A program made the translations under genes and the position numbers. Shown here piece by piece: positions 1 to 5,793 of a DNA stretch of 6,909 nt. The DNA is taken from NCBI RefSeq assembly GCF_938040115.1, contig NZ_CALHXD010000116.1:1-6909 (forward strand), read 5' to 3'. The notes beneath the pieces are model-generated. The model made no database searches. It was not told where the DNA came from and was given only the letters and a program-made list of their open reading frames with translations. Each line of letters begins with the position of its first letter. Position 1 is the first letter of the stretch. This stretch comes from an uncultured Campylobacter sp. Its GTDB lineage: Bacteria > Campylobacterota > Campylobacteria > Campylobacterales > Campylobacteraceae.

Positions 1-353
1 GCCTCGCTAAATTCAAGCAGGAATTTTACTTTTTCGTCAAATTTAGCCTCAGCGCCGAATTTGCGCCTCAAAGTCCTTAAATTTTCATCGTCCATTATCA
101 AAATAAGATCGCTGCTATCAAAATCTTTTTGCGTTATCAAGGTGGCTTTGTGAGGCGCCACGGGCACGCCGTTTTGCTTCAAAACCCGCACGGTTTCGTA
201 GTACGGCGGCTCGCCTATCTCGTCCTCGTGCGTGGCGCGCGAGTCGATACTAAGGCGCTCTGCCAGACCCGCATTTTCGCTCAAATTTTGCATAACCGAC
301 TGCGCCATAGTCGAGCGACAGATATTTCCGTGGCAAACGAATAAAATTTTCAT
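1..353 (-). CDS. Low-molecular-weight protein tyrosine phosphatase (3' end cut by window)
   Basis: This is the N-terminal 117 codons of an LMW-PTP family cytoplasmic phosphatase, which removes phosphate from tyrosine on proteins through a cysteinyl-phosphate intermediate. The protein starts MKILFVCHGNICRS, which is the family's P-loop C-x5-R-S: Cys7 is the nucleophile and Arg13 binds phosphate. The residue after the P-loop serine is Thr15, where most relatives have Pro. The frame stays open to the window edge. The family is usually about 150 residues, so the general-acid Asp (DPY/DPW motif) lies outside the window and cannot be checked. The ATG at 353 has an AAAGGA Shine-Dalgarno five bases upstream. 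The gene follows the cation efflux gene by 14 bases on the same strand, so it is probably co-transcribed with it. Arsenate reductases of the ArsC type share this fold, but the CHGNICRS loop fits the phosphatase branch better. Confidence 0.88.
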   Translation of the reverse strand, partial: MKILFVCHGNICRSTMAQSVMQNLSENAGLAERLSIDSRATHEDEIGEPPYYETVRVLKQNGVPVAPHKATLITQKDFDSSDLILIMDDENLRTLRRKFGAEAKFDEKVKFLLEFSE

Positions 354-358
354 ATTTT

Positions 359-364
359 TCCTTT
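359..364 (-). promoter_or_regulatory. Shine-Dalgarno of the tyrosine phosphatase gene
   Basis: AAAGGA on the minus strand, five bases before the ATG at 353. It lies inside the 14-base gap after the stop codon of the upstream efflux gene and fixes the phosphatase start. Confidence 0.75.
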
Positions 365-367
365 GAT

Positions 368-1288
368 TTAGCATTCGCACGAGCCGTTTTGATCGTCGCA
401 CGGATCAAGGTGCGTCGTGATCTGCCATTCAAACTCGCCGTATTTAGCCCTGATAGCGGCTTCTATCTCGTCTGAAATTTTGTGCGCGTCGTAAAGCGAA
501 ATTTCGCGGTTAAAGACTAGATGAACCGCGACGTAGCAGATGTTTGCGCTCTTTCTGGTAGCTAGGCCGTGATAGCTTGCTATCTGAGGGCGCGAGCGGA
601 TTATCTCCTCGATTTGCGCCGTTATCTCGGGATCTAGCGCTCGGTCAAGCAGCACGCCTACGCTTTCTTTCATCAAATTTATCGCGCTAACGGCGATGTA
701 GCCGCTAATTACTATACCAAAAACGGCGTCTATCGCGGCAAATCCCGTAAATTCGACCAAGATAAGCGAGGCGATAACGGCTAGGTTGCTAAAAAGGTCG
801 CTTTTATAGTGCAGCGCGTCGGCTCTAACGATCAAATTTCTCGTGCGGCGAGCGACGCGGGAAAGGTAGGCGACCAGTAGCCCCGTAACCGCGACCGATA
901 GCGCCATCGCATAGAGCGAAAAAGCCGTATCTACGGGCGCTTGCTCCGTTTGTAGCTTACGCACGCTCTCGTAAAATATAAACGCGCCGGCACCCACGAT
1001 CAAAACGCCCTCAAACATCGCCGCAAGCGCTTCTAGCTTGGCGTAGCCGAAGTTAAATTTAGCATCGGGCGCGGCCTGGGATTTACGGATGGCGAAGAAA
1101 TTTAGCACGGAAACTAGCAGGTCAAGCATCGAATCGATCGCCGAACTAAGCACCGCCACCGAACCGCCGATCAAACCAGCGGCAAATTTAACCGCAGCTA
1201 GCGCAAATGCCGTCGCACCCGCGACTATCACGGCTCTGCGACCTAAAATTTCATTTTGCCTTTTTATGTCGGCATTGTTTAATTGCAT
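368..1288 (-). CDS. Cation diffusion facilitator (FieF/YiiP-type divalent metal efflux protein)
   Basis: Inner-membrane antiporter of the CDF family, 306 residues, close to the family's usual length, expected to export Zn2+, Fe2+ or a similar divalent metal. About six membrane segments can be placed near residues 19-39, 45-66, 87-108, 121-143, 160-180 and 185-206, followed by a cytoplasmic domain. The transport-site residues match E. coli YiiP: Asp52 and Asp56 in helix 2 (SSAIDSMLD) and His160 and Asp164 in helix 5 (ADALHYKSD). In the C-terminal domain His240, His256, His293 and Asp295 match the YiiP cytoplasmic metal site. At the loop site, Asp75 is kept but the two YiiP histidines are Phe78 and Tyr82. 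The protein ends in a short tail with Cys297, Cys304 and Cys306. Its ATG follows the aguA stop codon with no base between, which suggests translational coupling; no strong Shine-Dalgarno is visible. The metal cannot be told from sequence alone. Confidence 0.93.
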   Translation of the reverse strand: MQLNNADIKRQNEILGRRAVIVAGATAFALAAVKFAAGLIGGSVAVLSSAIDSMLDLLVSVLNFFAIRKSQAAPDAKFNFGYAKLEALAAMFEGVLIVGAGAFIFYESVRKLQTEQAPVDTAFSLYAMALSVAVTGLLVAYLSRVARRTRNLIVRADALHYKSDLFSNLAVIASLILVEFTGFAAIDAVFGIVISGYIAVSAINLMKESVGVLLDRALDPEITAQIEEIIRSRPQIASYHGLATRKSANICYVAVHLVFNREISLYDAHKISDEIEAAIRAKYGEFEWQITTHLDPCDDQNGSCEC

Positions 1289-2278
1289 TTAGATTTCGCT
1301 TTCGCTTCTTGCGCCTAAAAATCTATTCTGTGAGGAGCAGTGCAGCGAGCCGTTTTGACGCACGAAAACTAGCGAATCCACGCCGATTATCTTATGGTTA
1401 GGCAGCTTCTGCGCTAGTCTCTCAAGCGCGATTTTATCGTTGTCATCATTGTACGTCGGCACAATGACGGCGCCGTTTATAAAGATAAAATTCGCATACG
1501 TGCAGCCAAGCCTCTTGCCGCCGTAAAATTTAGCCTTGGGAAGCGGCAACGGCACGAGCTTAAAGCCCGTGTTTTCAAGCTCTTTTTTCATCGCATTTAG
1601 CTCCTTAAAATGCTCGTCATTTGGATCGTCGCAAGAGGCGTACGCGATGGTATCAGCAGCGATAAAACGCGCCAGAGTATCGACGTGGCTATCGGTGTCG
1701 TCGCCCTTTATAAAGCCGTTTTTAAGCCATATCACGCGCCGAAGGCCGAAAAGCTCCTTAAGCCGCGCTTCGATCTGATCTTTGTTTAGATGGGAGTTGC
1801 GGTTGTCGTTTAGTAGGCACTTTTCGGTCGTTAGTAGCGTGCCGCACCCGTTAAAATCGATACTGCCGCCTTCAAGCACGAGATCGATACTTCGCAAATC
1901 ACTTTTAAAACGCTTAGCAAGCTCTAAATTTACGGCATTATCTTTCGAGCTTTCAAATTTACCGCCCCAAGCATTAAATTTAAAATCATAGCTGACGATT
2001 TTAGCGCCGTCCTCTACGTCGATCATACCGTAGTCGCGTATCCACGTATCATCGGTATCGATTTTTACGAACTCTACGTTATCAAATTTAGCAAATCGCT
2101 CCCGAAAAATCCTCTCCTCAGGGCAGATCAAAACGACCTTTTGAAACGGCGCGATCGCGGCAACCAGCCTCTTGTAGGCGCCCAAAATTTCGTCCAGATA
2201 CGGCTTCCAGTCGGTGTTTTCGTGCGGAAGCGATAAAAATATCAGCTCTTGTTTTTCCCACTCTGCAAACGCTCTCAA
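1289..2278 (-). CDS. aguA: Agmatine deiminase (PAD_porph family)
   Basis: Cytoplasmic hydrolase of the guanidino-group-modifying fold, expected to turn agmatine into N-carbamoylputrescine and ammonia in the arginine-to-putrescine route. The 329 residues match the usual length in this group (H. pylori agmatine deiminase is about 330). Visible family blocks are DDTWIRDYG at 76-84, FNAWGG at 101-106, EGGSIDFNG at 136-144, GDDTDSHVD at 192-200 and GSLHCSSQ at 310-317. Cys314 is the likely nucleophile, with His198, Asp82, Glu136 and Asp200 as supporting residues. The start is TTG: it has AAAGGA five bases upstream, and the next in-frame ATG (Met85) would remove conserved blocks. It is the first gene of a minus-strand run; the cation efflux gene abuts its stop codon. 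Peptidylarginine deiminase activity, known from a Porphyromonas member, is less likely because there is no signal peptide or extra domain. Confidence 0.9.
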   Translation of the reverse strand: MRAFAEWEKQELIFLSLPHENTDWKPYLDEILGAYKRLVAAIAPFQKVVLICPEERIFRERFAKFDNVEFVKIDTDDTWIRDYGMIDVEDGAKIVSYDFKFNAWGGKFESSKDNAVNLELAKRFKSDLRSIDLVLEGGSIDFNGCGTLLTTEKCLLNDNRNSHLNKDQIEARLKELFGLRRVIWLKNGFIKGDDTDSHVDTLARFIAADTIAYASCDDPNDEHFKELNAMKKELENTGFKLVPLPLPKAKFYGGKRLGCTYANFIFINGAVIVPTYNDDNDKIALERLAQKLPNHKIIGVDSLVFVRQNGSLHCSSQNRFLGARSESEI

Positions 2279-2283
2279 ATTCG

Positions 2284-2289
2284 TCCTTT
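2284..2289 (-). promoter_or_regulatory. Shine-Dalgarno supporting the TTG start of aguA
   Basis: AAAGGA on the minus strand with a five-base spacer to the TTG at 2278. Because no in-frame ATG lies nearby, this site decides the start of aguA. Confidence 0.75.
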
Positions 2290-2321
2290 ATTTAAATAAT
2301 TTCTATCAAAATTTAGAGGTT

Positions 2322-2327
2322 ATGATA
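2322..2327 (-). promoter_or_regulatory. Candidate -10 box for the aguA operon
   Basis: TATCAT on the minus strand, about 44 bases before the TTG start, preceded by AT-rich sequence. No clear -35 box is visible, which is normal for the main sigma factor of Campylobacter. It is the best candidate in the divergent region, but other AT-rich hexamers nearby could serve. Confidence 0.4.
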
Positions 2328-2393
2328 CCTTTTGCAAGCTTAAATTTTAAAATAAATCATACAAAATTAGTTTTAAATTTAGTTTGCTTTCGC

Positions 2394-2399
2394 TACAAT
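2394..2399 (+). promoter_or_regulatory. Candidate -10 box for the ABC permease operon
   Basis: TACAAT, preceded by a T-rich tract (TTTGCTTTCGC), 34 bases before the permease 1 ATG. This fits the Campylobacter sigma-70 pattern of a good -10 box behind periodic T/A tracts without a clear -35. Transcription would start near 2405. With the aguA promoter on the other strand, 2279-2433 is a divergent promoter region that also holds three AAATTT hexamers. Confidence 0.55.
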
Positions 2400-2433
2400 C
2401 TCGCGAAATTATCAAAAAGAAGCTAAAAAATTT

Positions 2434-3087
2434 ATGGATTTTGAGTTTATAAAAGAATTTACGCCGATGTTCGTAAAAGCGGGCATTTTCACAGTCAAGC
2501 TCTCACTTTACGGCATTTTACTCTCGCTTATTATCGGCATATTTTGCACGCTGGTTAAATTTTACAAGATCAAGCTCCTAACGCCAATCGTAAACGGCTA
2601 CATCGAGGTTTCTAGAAACACGCCGCTGCTTATACAGCTTTTTTTCCTCTACTACGGACTTAGTAAATTCGGGCTAAATTTGAGCGCCTTTATCTGCGCG
2701 GTCGCGGGGCTTGCGTTTCTAGGCGGCAGCTACATGGCCGAGAGTTTTCGCCTCGGCTTTGAGGCGGTAAAAAAGACGCAGATCGAGGCCGCGCTTAGCG
2801 TCGCGCTCACGCAGGGGCAGATTTTACGCTACGTTATCTTGCCTCAGGCTTTTAGCGTCTCGATACCTTCGATCGCCGCTAACGTCATCTTTCTCATCAA
2901 AGAAACCTCGGTTATCAGCATCATCGCCCTGCCCGACTTGGTCTATGCGACCAAGGACATCATCGGGCTTTACTACATGACCGACGAGGCGCTTTTTATG
3001 CTCGTAGTTAGCTATTTGATTATCATTTTGCCAATATCTTTGGTGTTATTTTGGTTAGAAAAAAGGATGAGAGTTGGACGGAGTTAG
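2434..3087 (+). CDS. Polar amino acid ABC transporter permease 1 (HisM/GlnP type)
   Basis: Inner-membrane subunit of a polar amino acid ABC importer, 217 residues, the usual size for the His/Glu/Gln/Arg permease family. The N-terminal family block YIEVSRNTPLLIQLFFLYYG lies at 56-75. The cytoplasmic EAA loop that docks on the ATPase lies near 118-138, reading EAALSVALTQGQ and ending ILPQ. Its conserved glycine (EAA-x3-G) is Ala124 here. Hydrophobic segments near 14-42, 65-95, 138-170 and 185-209 fit about five membrane passes. The ATG has only a weak AGAAG upstream. It is the first gene of the plus-strand operon; permease 2 begins inside its last codons, so the two are probably made together as a heterodimer. 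The substrate cannot be read from this subunit; the neighbouring CjaA-like protein suggests cysteine. Confidence 0.92.
   Translation: MDFEFIKEFTPMFVKAGIFTVKLSLYGILLSLIIGIFCTLVKFYKIKLLTPIVNGYIEVSRNTPLLIQLFFLYYGLSKFGLNLSAFICAVAGLAFLGGSYMAESFRLGFEAVKKTQIEAALSVALTQGQILRYVILPQAFSVSIPSIAANVIFLIKETSVISIIALPDLVYATKDIIGLYYMTDEALFMLVVSYLIIILPISLVLFWLEKRMRVGRS
3063..3067 (+). promoter_or_regulatory. Shine-Dalgarno for the TTG start of permease 2
   Basis: AAGGA inside the end of permease 1, six bases before the TTG at 3074. A TGA in the permease 2 frame at 3068-3070 means translation cannot start further upstream, so this site and the TTG define the start. Confidence 0.75.
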
Positions 3088-3748
3088 TATTTTATTCGAC
3101 CCGCTAGTTTTAAAGCGGCTGATTTTCGAGGGGCTGTGGATGAGCGTACAGATTTCAGCCATCTCGATCGCCATCTCTCTTGTTTTAGGCACGTTTTTGG
3201 GCGTGGCTATGAGCTCGAAAAACAAATTTATCTTTTTTGTGCTAAAAATTGGCCTCGAAATCGTTCGCATAATGCCTCAAATCGTCTGGCTATTTTTGTT
3301 TTACTACGGCGCAAGCAAGGCTTTTGGGATAGATATTTCCAAATTTAACGCCTCGCTCATCGTATTTAGCTTGTGGGGCGTGTTTGAGATGATGGATATC
3401 GTGCGCGGCGCGATCGTCTCGATACCGCGGCATCAGTTTGAGAGTGCGGCGGCTCTAGCGCTTAGCAAGACTCAAATTTATCTTTACGTCGTGATCCCGC
3501 TAGCCACGCGCCGTCTAGTGCCCGCGGGCGTAAATCTGCTAAGCCGTATCATCAAAACCACCCCGATCGTCGCTCTCATCGGCGTGCCAGACCTGCTAAA
3601 AGTCGGACAGCAAACGATCGAAGCCGCAAGCCTAACCGCCAACCCGACCGTGCCGTTTTGGATATACGGCTTTATATTTTTATTATATTTTCTCGTCTGC
3701 TATCCTATCTCAAAACTATCCAAGATACTTGAAAACAGATGGGCATAA
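3074..3748 (+). CDS. Polar amino acid ABC transporter permease 2
   Basis: Second membrane subunit of the same importer, 224 residues. The family block is EIVRIMPQIVWLFLFYYG at 62-79, with MPQ in place of the usual TPL. The EAA loop is ESAAALALSKTQ at 123-134, again with alanine (Ala129) where glycine is usual. Hydrophobic stretches near 24-46, 52-78, 93-112, 150-170 and 193-212 agree with the family's topology. The start is TTG, the first possible start after an in-frame TGA; AAGGA six bases upstream supports it. The first 14 bases overlap the end of permease 1, which indicates coupled translation and a paired heterodimeric pore. The ATPase gene follows eight bases after the stop codon. Assignment to the polar amino acid family is firm; the transported amino acid is inferred only from the neighbouring binding protein. 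Confidence 0.91.
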   Translation: MDGVSILFDPLVLKRLIFEGLWMSVQISAISIAISLVLGTFLGVAMSSKNKFIFFVLKIGLEIVRIMPQIVWLFLFYYGASKAFGIDISKFNASLIVFSLWGVFEMMDIVRGAIVSIPRHQFESAAALALSKTQIYLYVVIPLATRRLVPAGVNLLSRIIKTTPIVALIGVPDLLKVGQQTIEAASLTANPTVPFWIYGFIFLLYFLVCYPISKLSKILENRWA

Positions 3749-3751
3749 GGA
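3746..3751 (+). promoter_or_regulatory. Shine-Dalgarno that sets the ATPase start
   Basis: TAAGGA, whose TAA is the stop codon of permease 2, with five bases to the ATG at 3757. It favours this ATG over the in-frame ATG at 3739, which overlaps the permease and has no ribosome binding site. Confidence 0.75.
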
Positions 3752-3756
3752 ATCAA

Positions 3757-4491
3757 ATGAGCGAAATTTTAAAACTCTCAAATTTAAGCAAATCTTACGG
3801 CGACTTGCAAGTGCTAAAAGGTATCGACCTTAGCGTCAAAAACGGCGAAGTAGTCGTGATCCTAGGGCCGTCAGGGTGTGGTAAAAGTACGACTCTGCGC
3901 TGCATAAACGGCCTTGAGCCCTTTGACGGCGGGCAGATAGAGATAGCCGGCGAAAAGATCGATAAAGACTACAAAGACTGGATCAAAATCCGCCAAAAAG
4001 TGGGCATGGTTTTTCAAAACTACGAGCTGTTTGACCATATGAACGTCATCGAAAACATCGTGCTAGGACCGGTAAAAGCGCAAAAAAGAAGCCGCGAAGA
4101 GGTCGAAAAAGAAGCCGAAGCGTGGCTAGAAAAAGTAGGCCTAAAACATAAAAAATACGCCTATCCAAAGGAGCTTAGCGGCGGGCAAAAGCAACGCATC
4201 GCTATCGTGCGCGCGCTTTGCATGAGGCCCGAGATCATGCTATTTGACGAGATAACGGCCTCGCTGGATCCAGAGATCGTGCGCGAGGTACTAGACGTCG
4301 TCATAAACCTCGCAAAAGACGGCATGACGATGCTAATAGTAACGCACGAGATGGGCTTTGCACGCTCGGTGGCAAATCGTATAGTATTTATGGATGAGGG
4401 CAAGATCGTCGAGGAGAGTGAACCGGAGGCGTTTTTCACACATCCAAAAAGCGAACGCGCGAAGAAATTTTTAAATTTATTTTCGTTTTAG
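3757..4491 (+). CDS. Polar amino acid ABC transporter ATP-binding protein
   Basis: Cytoplasmic motor subunit of the importer, 244 residues from the chosen start, the standard size for GlnQ/HisP-type ATPases. All catalytic motifs are present in order: aromatic Tyr14, Walker A GPSGCGKST at 37-45, Q-loop Gln87 in VFQNYELF, signature LSGGQ at 140-144, Walker B IMLFDE at 160-165 with catalytic Glu165, D-loop SLD at 169-171 and H-loop His197. After Walker B the protein reads DEITASLDP, with Ile where DEPTSALDP proteins have Pro; the catalytic Glu is intact. An in-frame ATG at 3739 would add six residues (MGIRNQ), but the ATG at 3757 has TAAGGA at the right distance and begins the conserved domain. 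It lies eight bases after permease 2 and is last in the operon before a 325-base gap. It should energise the permease pair. Confidence 0.94.
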   Translation: MSEILKLSNLSKSYGDLQVLKGIDLSVKNGEVVVILGPSGCGKSTTLRCINGLEPFDGGQIEIAGEKIDKDYKDWIKIRQKVGMVFQNYELFDHMNVIENIVLGPVKAQKRSREEVEKEAEAWLEKVGLKHKKYAYPKELSGGQKQRIAIVRALCMRPEIMLFDEITASLDPEIVREVLDVVINLAKDGMTMLIVTHEMGFARSVANRIVFMDEGKIVEESEPEAFFTHPKSERAKKFLNLFSF

Positions 4492-4514
4492 CGGCTTAAA
4501 TTTTACGTTTTGGG

Positions 4515-4551
4515 GCTAAATTTGAAGGTTTTGTCGTCAAATTTAGCTTTT
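4515..4551 (+). terminator. Possible weak terminator after the ABC ATPase
   Basis: GCTAAATTTGA (4515-4525) and TCAAATTTAGC (4537-4547) are a perfect 11-base inverted repeat with an 11-base loop, followed by four Ts, 24 bases after the ATPase stop. The stem has only three G-C pairs and the T tract is short, so termination may be partial and allow read-through into the binding-protein gene. It could instead be a chance pairing of two AAATTT repeats. Confidence 0.4.
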
Positions 4552-4605
4552 AAAATCTTGCGTCTTTATCATTTAAACAACTCAAATTTACTCAAAATAA
4601 CCCGC

Positions 4606-4619
4606 GCAAATTTGATCCG
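4606..4619 (+). repeat. 14-base direct repeat, left copy
   Basis: GCAAATTTGATCCG, repeated exactly at 5794-5807 in the same orientation. The two copies flank the binding-protein gene and its signals. Half of the repeat is the common AAATTTG motif, but the TCCG extension is shared too. Confidence 0.6.
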
Positions 4620-4644
4620 CCAGGATATTTCTTAAATTTAAAAT

Positions 4645-4660
4645 TAAATTTGCAAATTTA
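4645..4660. repeat. 16-base perfect palindrome
   Basis: TAAATTTGCAAATTTA reads the same on both strands. Such symmetry can be an operator for a dimeric regulator, but it lies about 130 bases before the binding-protein promoter, and it is built from two AAATTT units that are frequent here. Confidence 0.5.
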
Positions 4661-4782
4661 TATTGAGTAAAATTTACACCGCCTTTTAAATTTAGCGTTA
4701 CGTTTTTAAACAAAATTTGATTATTCTCTGCGCCCGTCGTCCGAAAACGTACAAATTTAGTCGTATTTTAGCCAAGCTTTTG

Positions 4783-4788
4783 TATATT
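4783..4788 (+). promoter_or_regulatory. Candidate -10 box for the binding-protein gene
   Basis: TATATT preceded directly by TTTTG, a close fit to the extended -10 used by Campylobacter. It lies 28 bases before the ATG, so transcription would start near 4795 with a leader of about 20 bases. It allows the binding protein to be expressed separately from, and more strongly than, the permeases and ATPase. Confidence 0.55.
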
Positions 4789-4805
4789 TTGCGCACTTTA
4801 TTTTA

Positions 4806-4811
4806 AAGGAG
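4806..4811 (+). promoter_or_regulatory. Strong Shine-Dalgarno of the binding-protein gene
   Basis: AAGGAG with a five-base spacer to the ATG at 4817, the strongest ribosome binding site in the window. This fits the high expression usual for periplasmic binding proteins. Confidence 0.8.
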
Positions 4812-4816
4812 AAAGA

Positions 4817-5653
4817 ATGAGAAAACTTCTGTTTTCATTTTTGGCAACATTCGCCGCCGTCTTTCTAACGGGTCAGGCTAATTTGCAGGCTGCCGAAGCG
4901 GACGCTTTGGCCAAAATCAAAGAGCGCGGATACGTGCGCGTGGGCGTCTTTAGCGACAAACCGCCGTTTGGCTACGTCGATAAAGAGGGCAAAAACCAAG
5001 GCTACGACATATACTTCGCCAAACGCATCGCAAAGGATCTGCTAGGCGACGAGAGCAAGGTTAAATTTGAGCTCGTAGAAGCGGCAGGCCGCGTAGAAGT
5101 GCTAGTAGCCGACAAAGTCGATATCACCTTGGCAAATTTCACCAAAACCCCTGAGCGTGCTAGAGTCGTTGATTTCGCGCTTCCGTATATGAAAGTGTCG
5201 CTAGGCGTAGTTAGCCCGGACGGCGCCGTCATAAAAAGCGTGGACGAGCTAAAAGGCAAAAAACTAATCGTCAATAAAGGCACGACCGCGGATGCGTATT
5301 TCACGAAAAATCACCCTGACATCGAGCTTATAAAATACGACCAAAACACCGAAACCTTCGCCGCTTTAGTAGATAAAAGAGGCGTGGCGCTAGCGCACGA
5401 TAACGCGCTGCTTTTTGCGTGGGCTAAAGAAAATCCAGGCTTTACCGTCGGTATCGAAGCCCTAGGCGATGTGGACGTCATCGCGCCTGCTGTCAAAAAA
5501 GGCAACAAAGCTCTACTTGAGTGGCTAAATAACGAGATCATTGAGCTAGGCAAGGAAAATTTCTTCCACAAAGACTACGACGCTACGCTAAAACCGATCT
5601 ACGGCGATAGCGTAAATCCAGAATCTCTCGTCGTTGAAGGCGGAAAGCTATAA
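4817..5653 (+). CDS. cjaA: CjaA-like amino acid (probably cysteine) periplasmic binding protein
   Basis: Ligand receptor of an ABC importer, 278 residues, SBP_bac_3 fold from about residue 38 to 262. It closely resembles the C. jejuni cysteine-binding protein CjaA as I recall it, in blocks such as GVFSDKPPFGYVD, NQGYDI, KGTTADAYFT and KYDQNTETFAAL, and at the C-terminal EGGK. Arg114 (TPERARVVDF) and Asp195 (AHDNALLF) match the Arg and Asp that bind the amino acid carboxylate and amino groups in this family. The signal sequence is MRKLLFSFLATFAAVFLTG, with likely cleavage after Ala25 or Ala28. No cysteine occurs anywhere in the protein, so the lipoprotein anchor of C. jejuni CjaA is absent and a soluble periplasmic form is predicted. 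It lies downstream of two permeases and an ATPase, with its own promoter, strong Shine-Dalgarno and terminator. The binding-protein role is firm; cysteine specificity is inferred. Confidence 0.9.
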   Translation: MRKLLFSFLATFAAVFLTGQANLQAAEADALAKIKERGYVRVGVFSDKPPFGYVDKEGKNQGYDIYFAKRIAKDLLGDESKVKFELVEAAGRVEVLVADKVDITLANFTKTPERARVVDFALPYMKVSLGVVSPDGAVIKSVDELKGKKLIVNKGTTADAYFTKNHPDIELIKYDQNTETFAALVDKRGVALAHDNALLFAWAKENPGFTVGIEALGDVDVIAPAVKKGNKALLEWLNNEIIELGKENFFHKDYDATLKPIYGDSVNPESLVVEGGKL

Positions 5654-5658
5654 AACCC

Positions 5659-5685
5659 AAAGTCGGAAGAAATTCCGACTTTTTC
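5659..5685 (+). terminator. Rho-independent terminator of the binding-protein gene
   Basis: AAGTCGGAA pairs with TTCCGACTT around a GAAA tetraloop (5669-5672), and the stem runs into a five-T tract, six bases after the TAA stop. This is a clear intrinsic terminator that closes the ABC transporter cluster. Confidence 0.92.
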
Positions 5686-5793
5686 ATTCTATACATTTTA
5701 AAATTTAAAGCATTAGGTAAATTTACCACCAGCACAACCTATCGTTTCGATATTTTAAATACGACTAAAATTTTACGCTTGCTTATTATTAAA

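Larger units (their letters stand above)
4492..4816. other. 325-base AT-rich gap with twelve AAATTT hexamers
   Basis: No gene is visible here. The hexamer AAATTT occurs twelve times, starting at 4498, 4518, 4539, 4584, 4608, 4634, 4646, 4654, 4670, 4688, 4713 and 4753; by base composition fewer than one would be expected. Some copies form an inverted repeat at the left end and a 16-base palindrome in the middle. The right end carries the promoter and Shine-Dalgarno of the binding-protein gene. The same motif is frequent elsewhere in the window, so part of this is likely a genome-wide habit. Confidence 0.8.

Noticed and set aside
1289..2278. Secreted peptidylarginine deiminase like the Porphyromonas virulence enzyme
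   Set aside because: There is no signal peptide or additional domain, and the length and motifs fit cytoplasmic agmatine deiminases.
3739..3756. Longer ATPase start at the ATG in 3739
   Set aside because: No Shine-Dalgarno precedes it and it overlaps the end of permease 2, while the in-frame ATG at 3757 has TAAGGA five bases upstream and begins the conserved domain.
4492..4816. CRISPR array or other regular repeat array
   Set aside because: The AAATTT copies are short and irregularly spaced, with no constant repeat-spacer unit.
4161..5571. Minus-strand open frames of 86-100 codons opposite the ATPase and binding-protein genes
   Set aside because: They lie fully antisense to well-supported genes, show serine-rich low-complexity translations and have no ribosome binding sites.
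2434..5653. The ABC cluster as the Peb1 aspartate/glutamate transporter
   Set aside because: The binding protein matches my memory of CjaA much better than Peb1A, and the gene order differs from the Peb1 locus.
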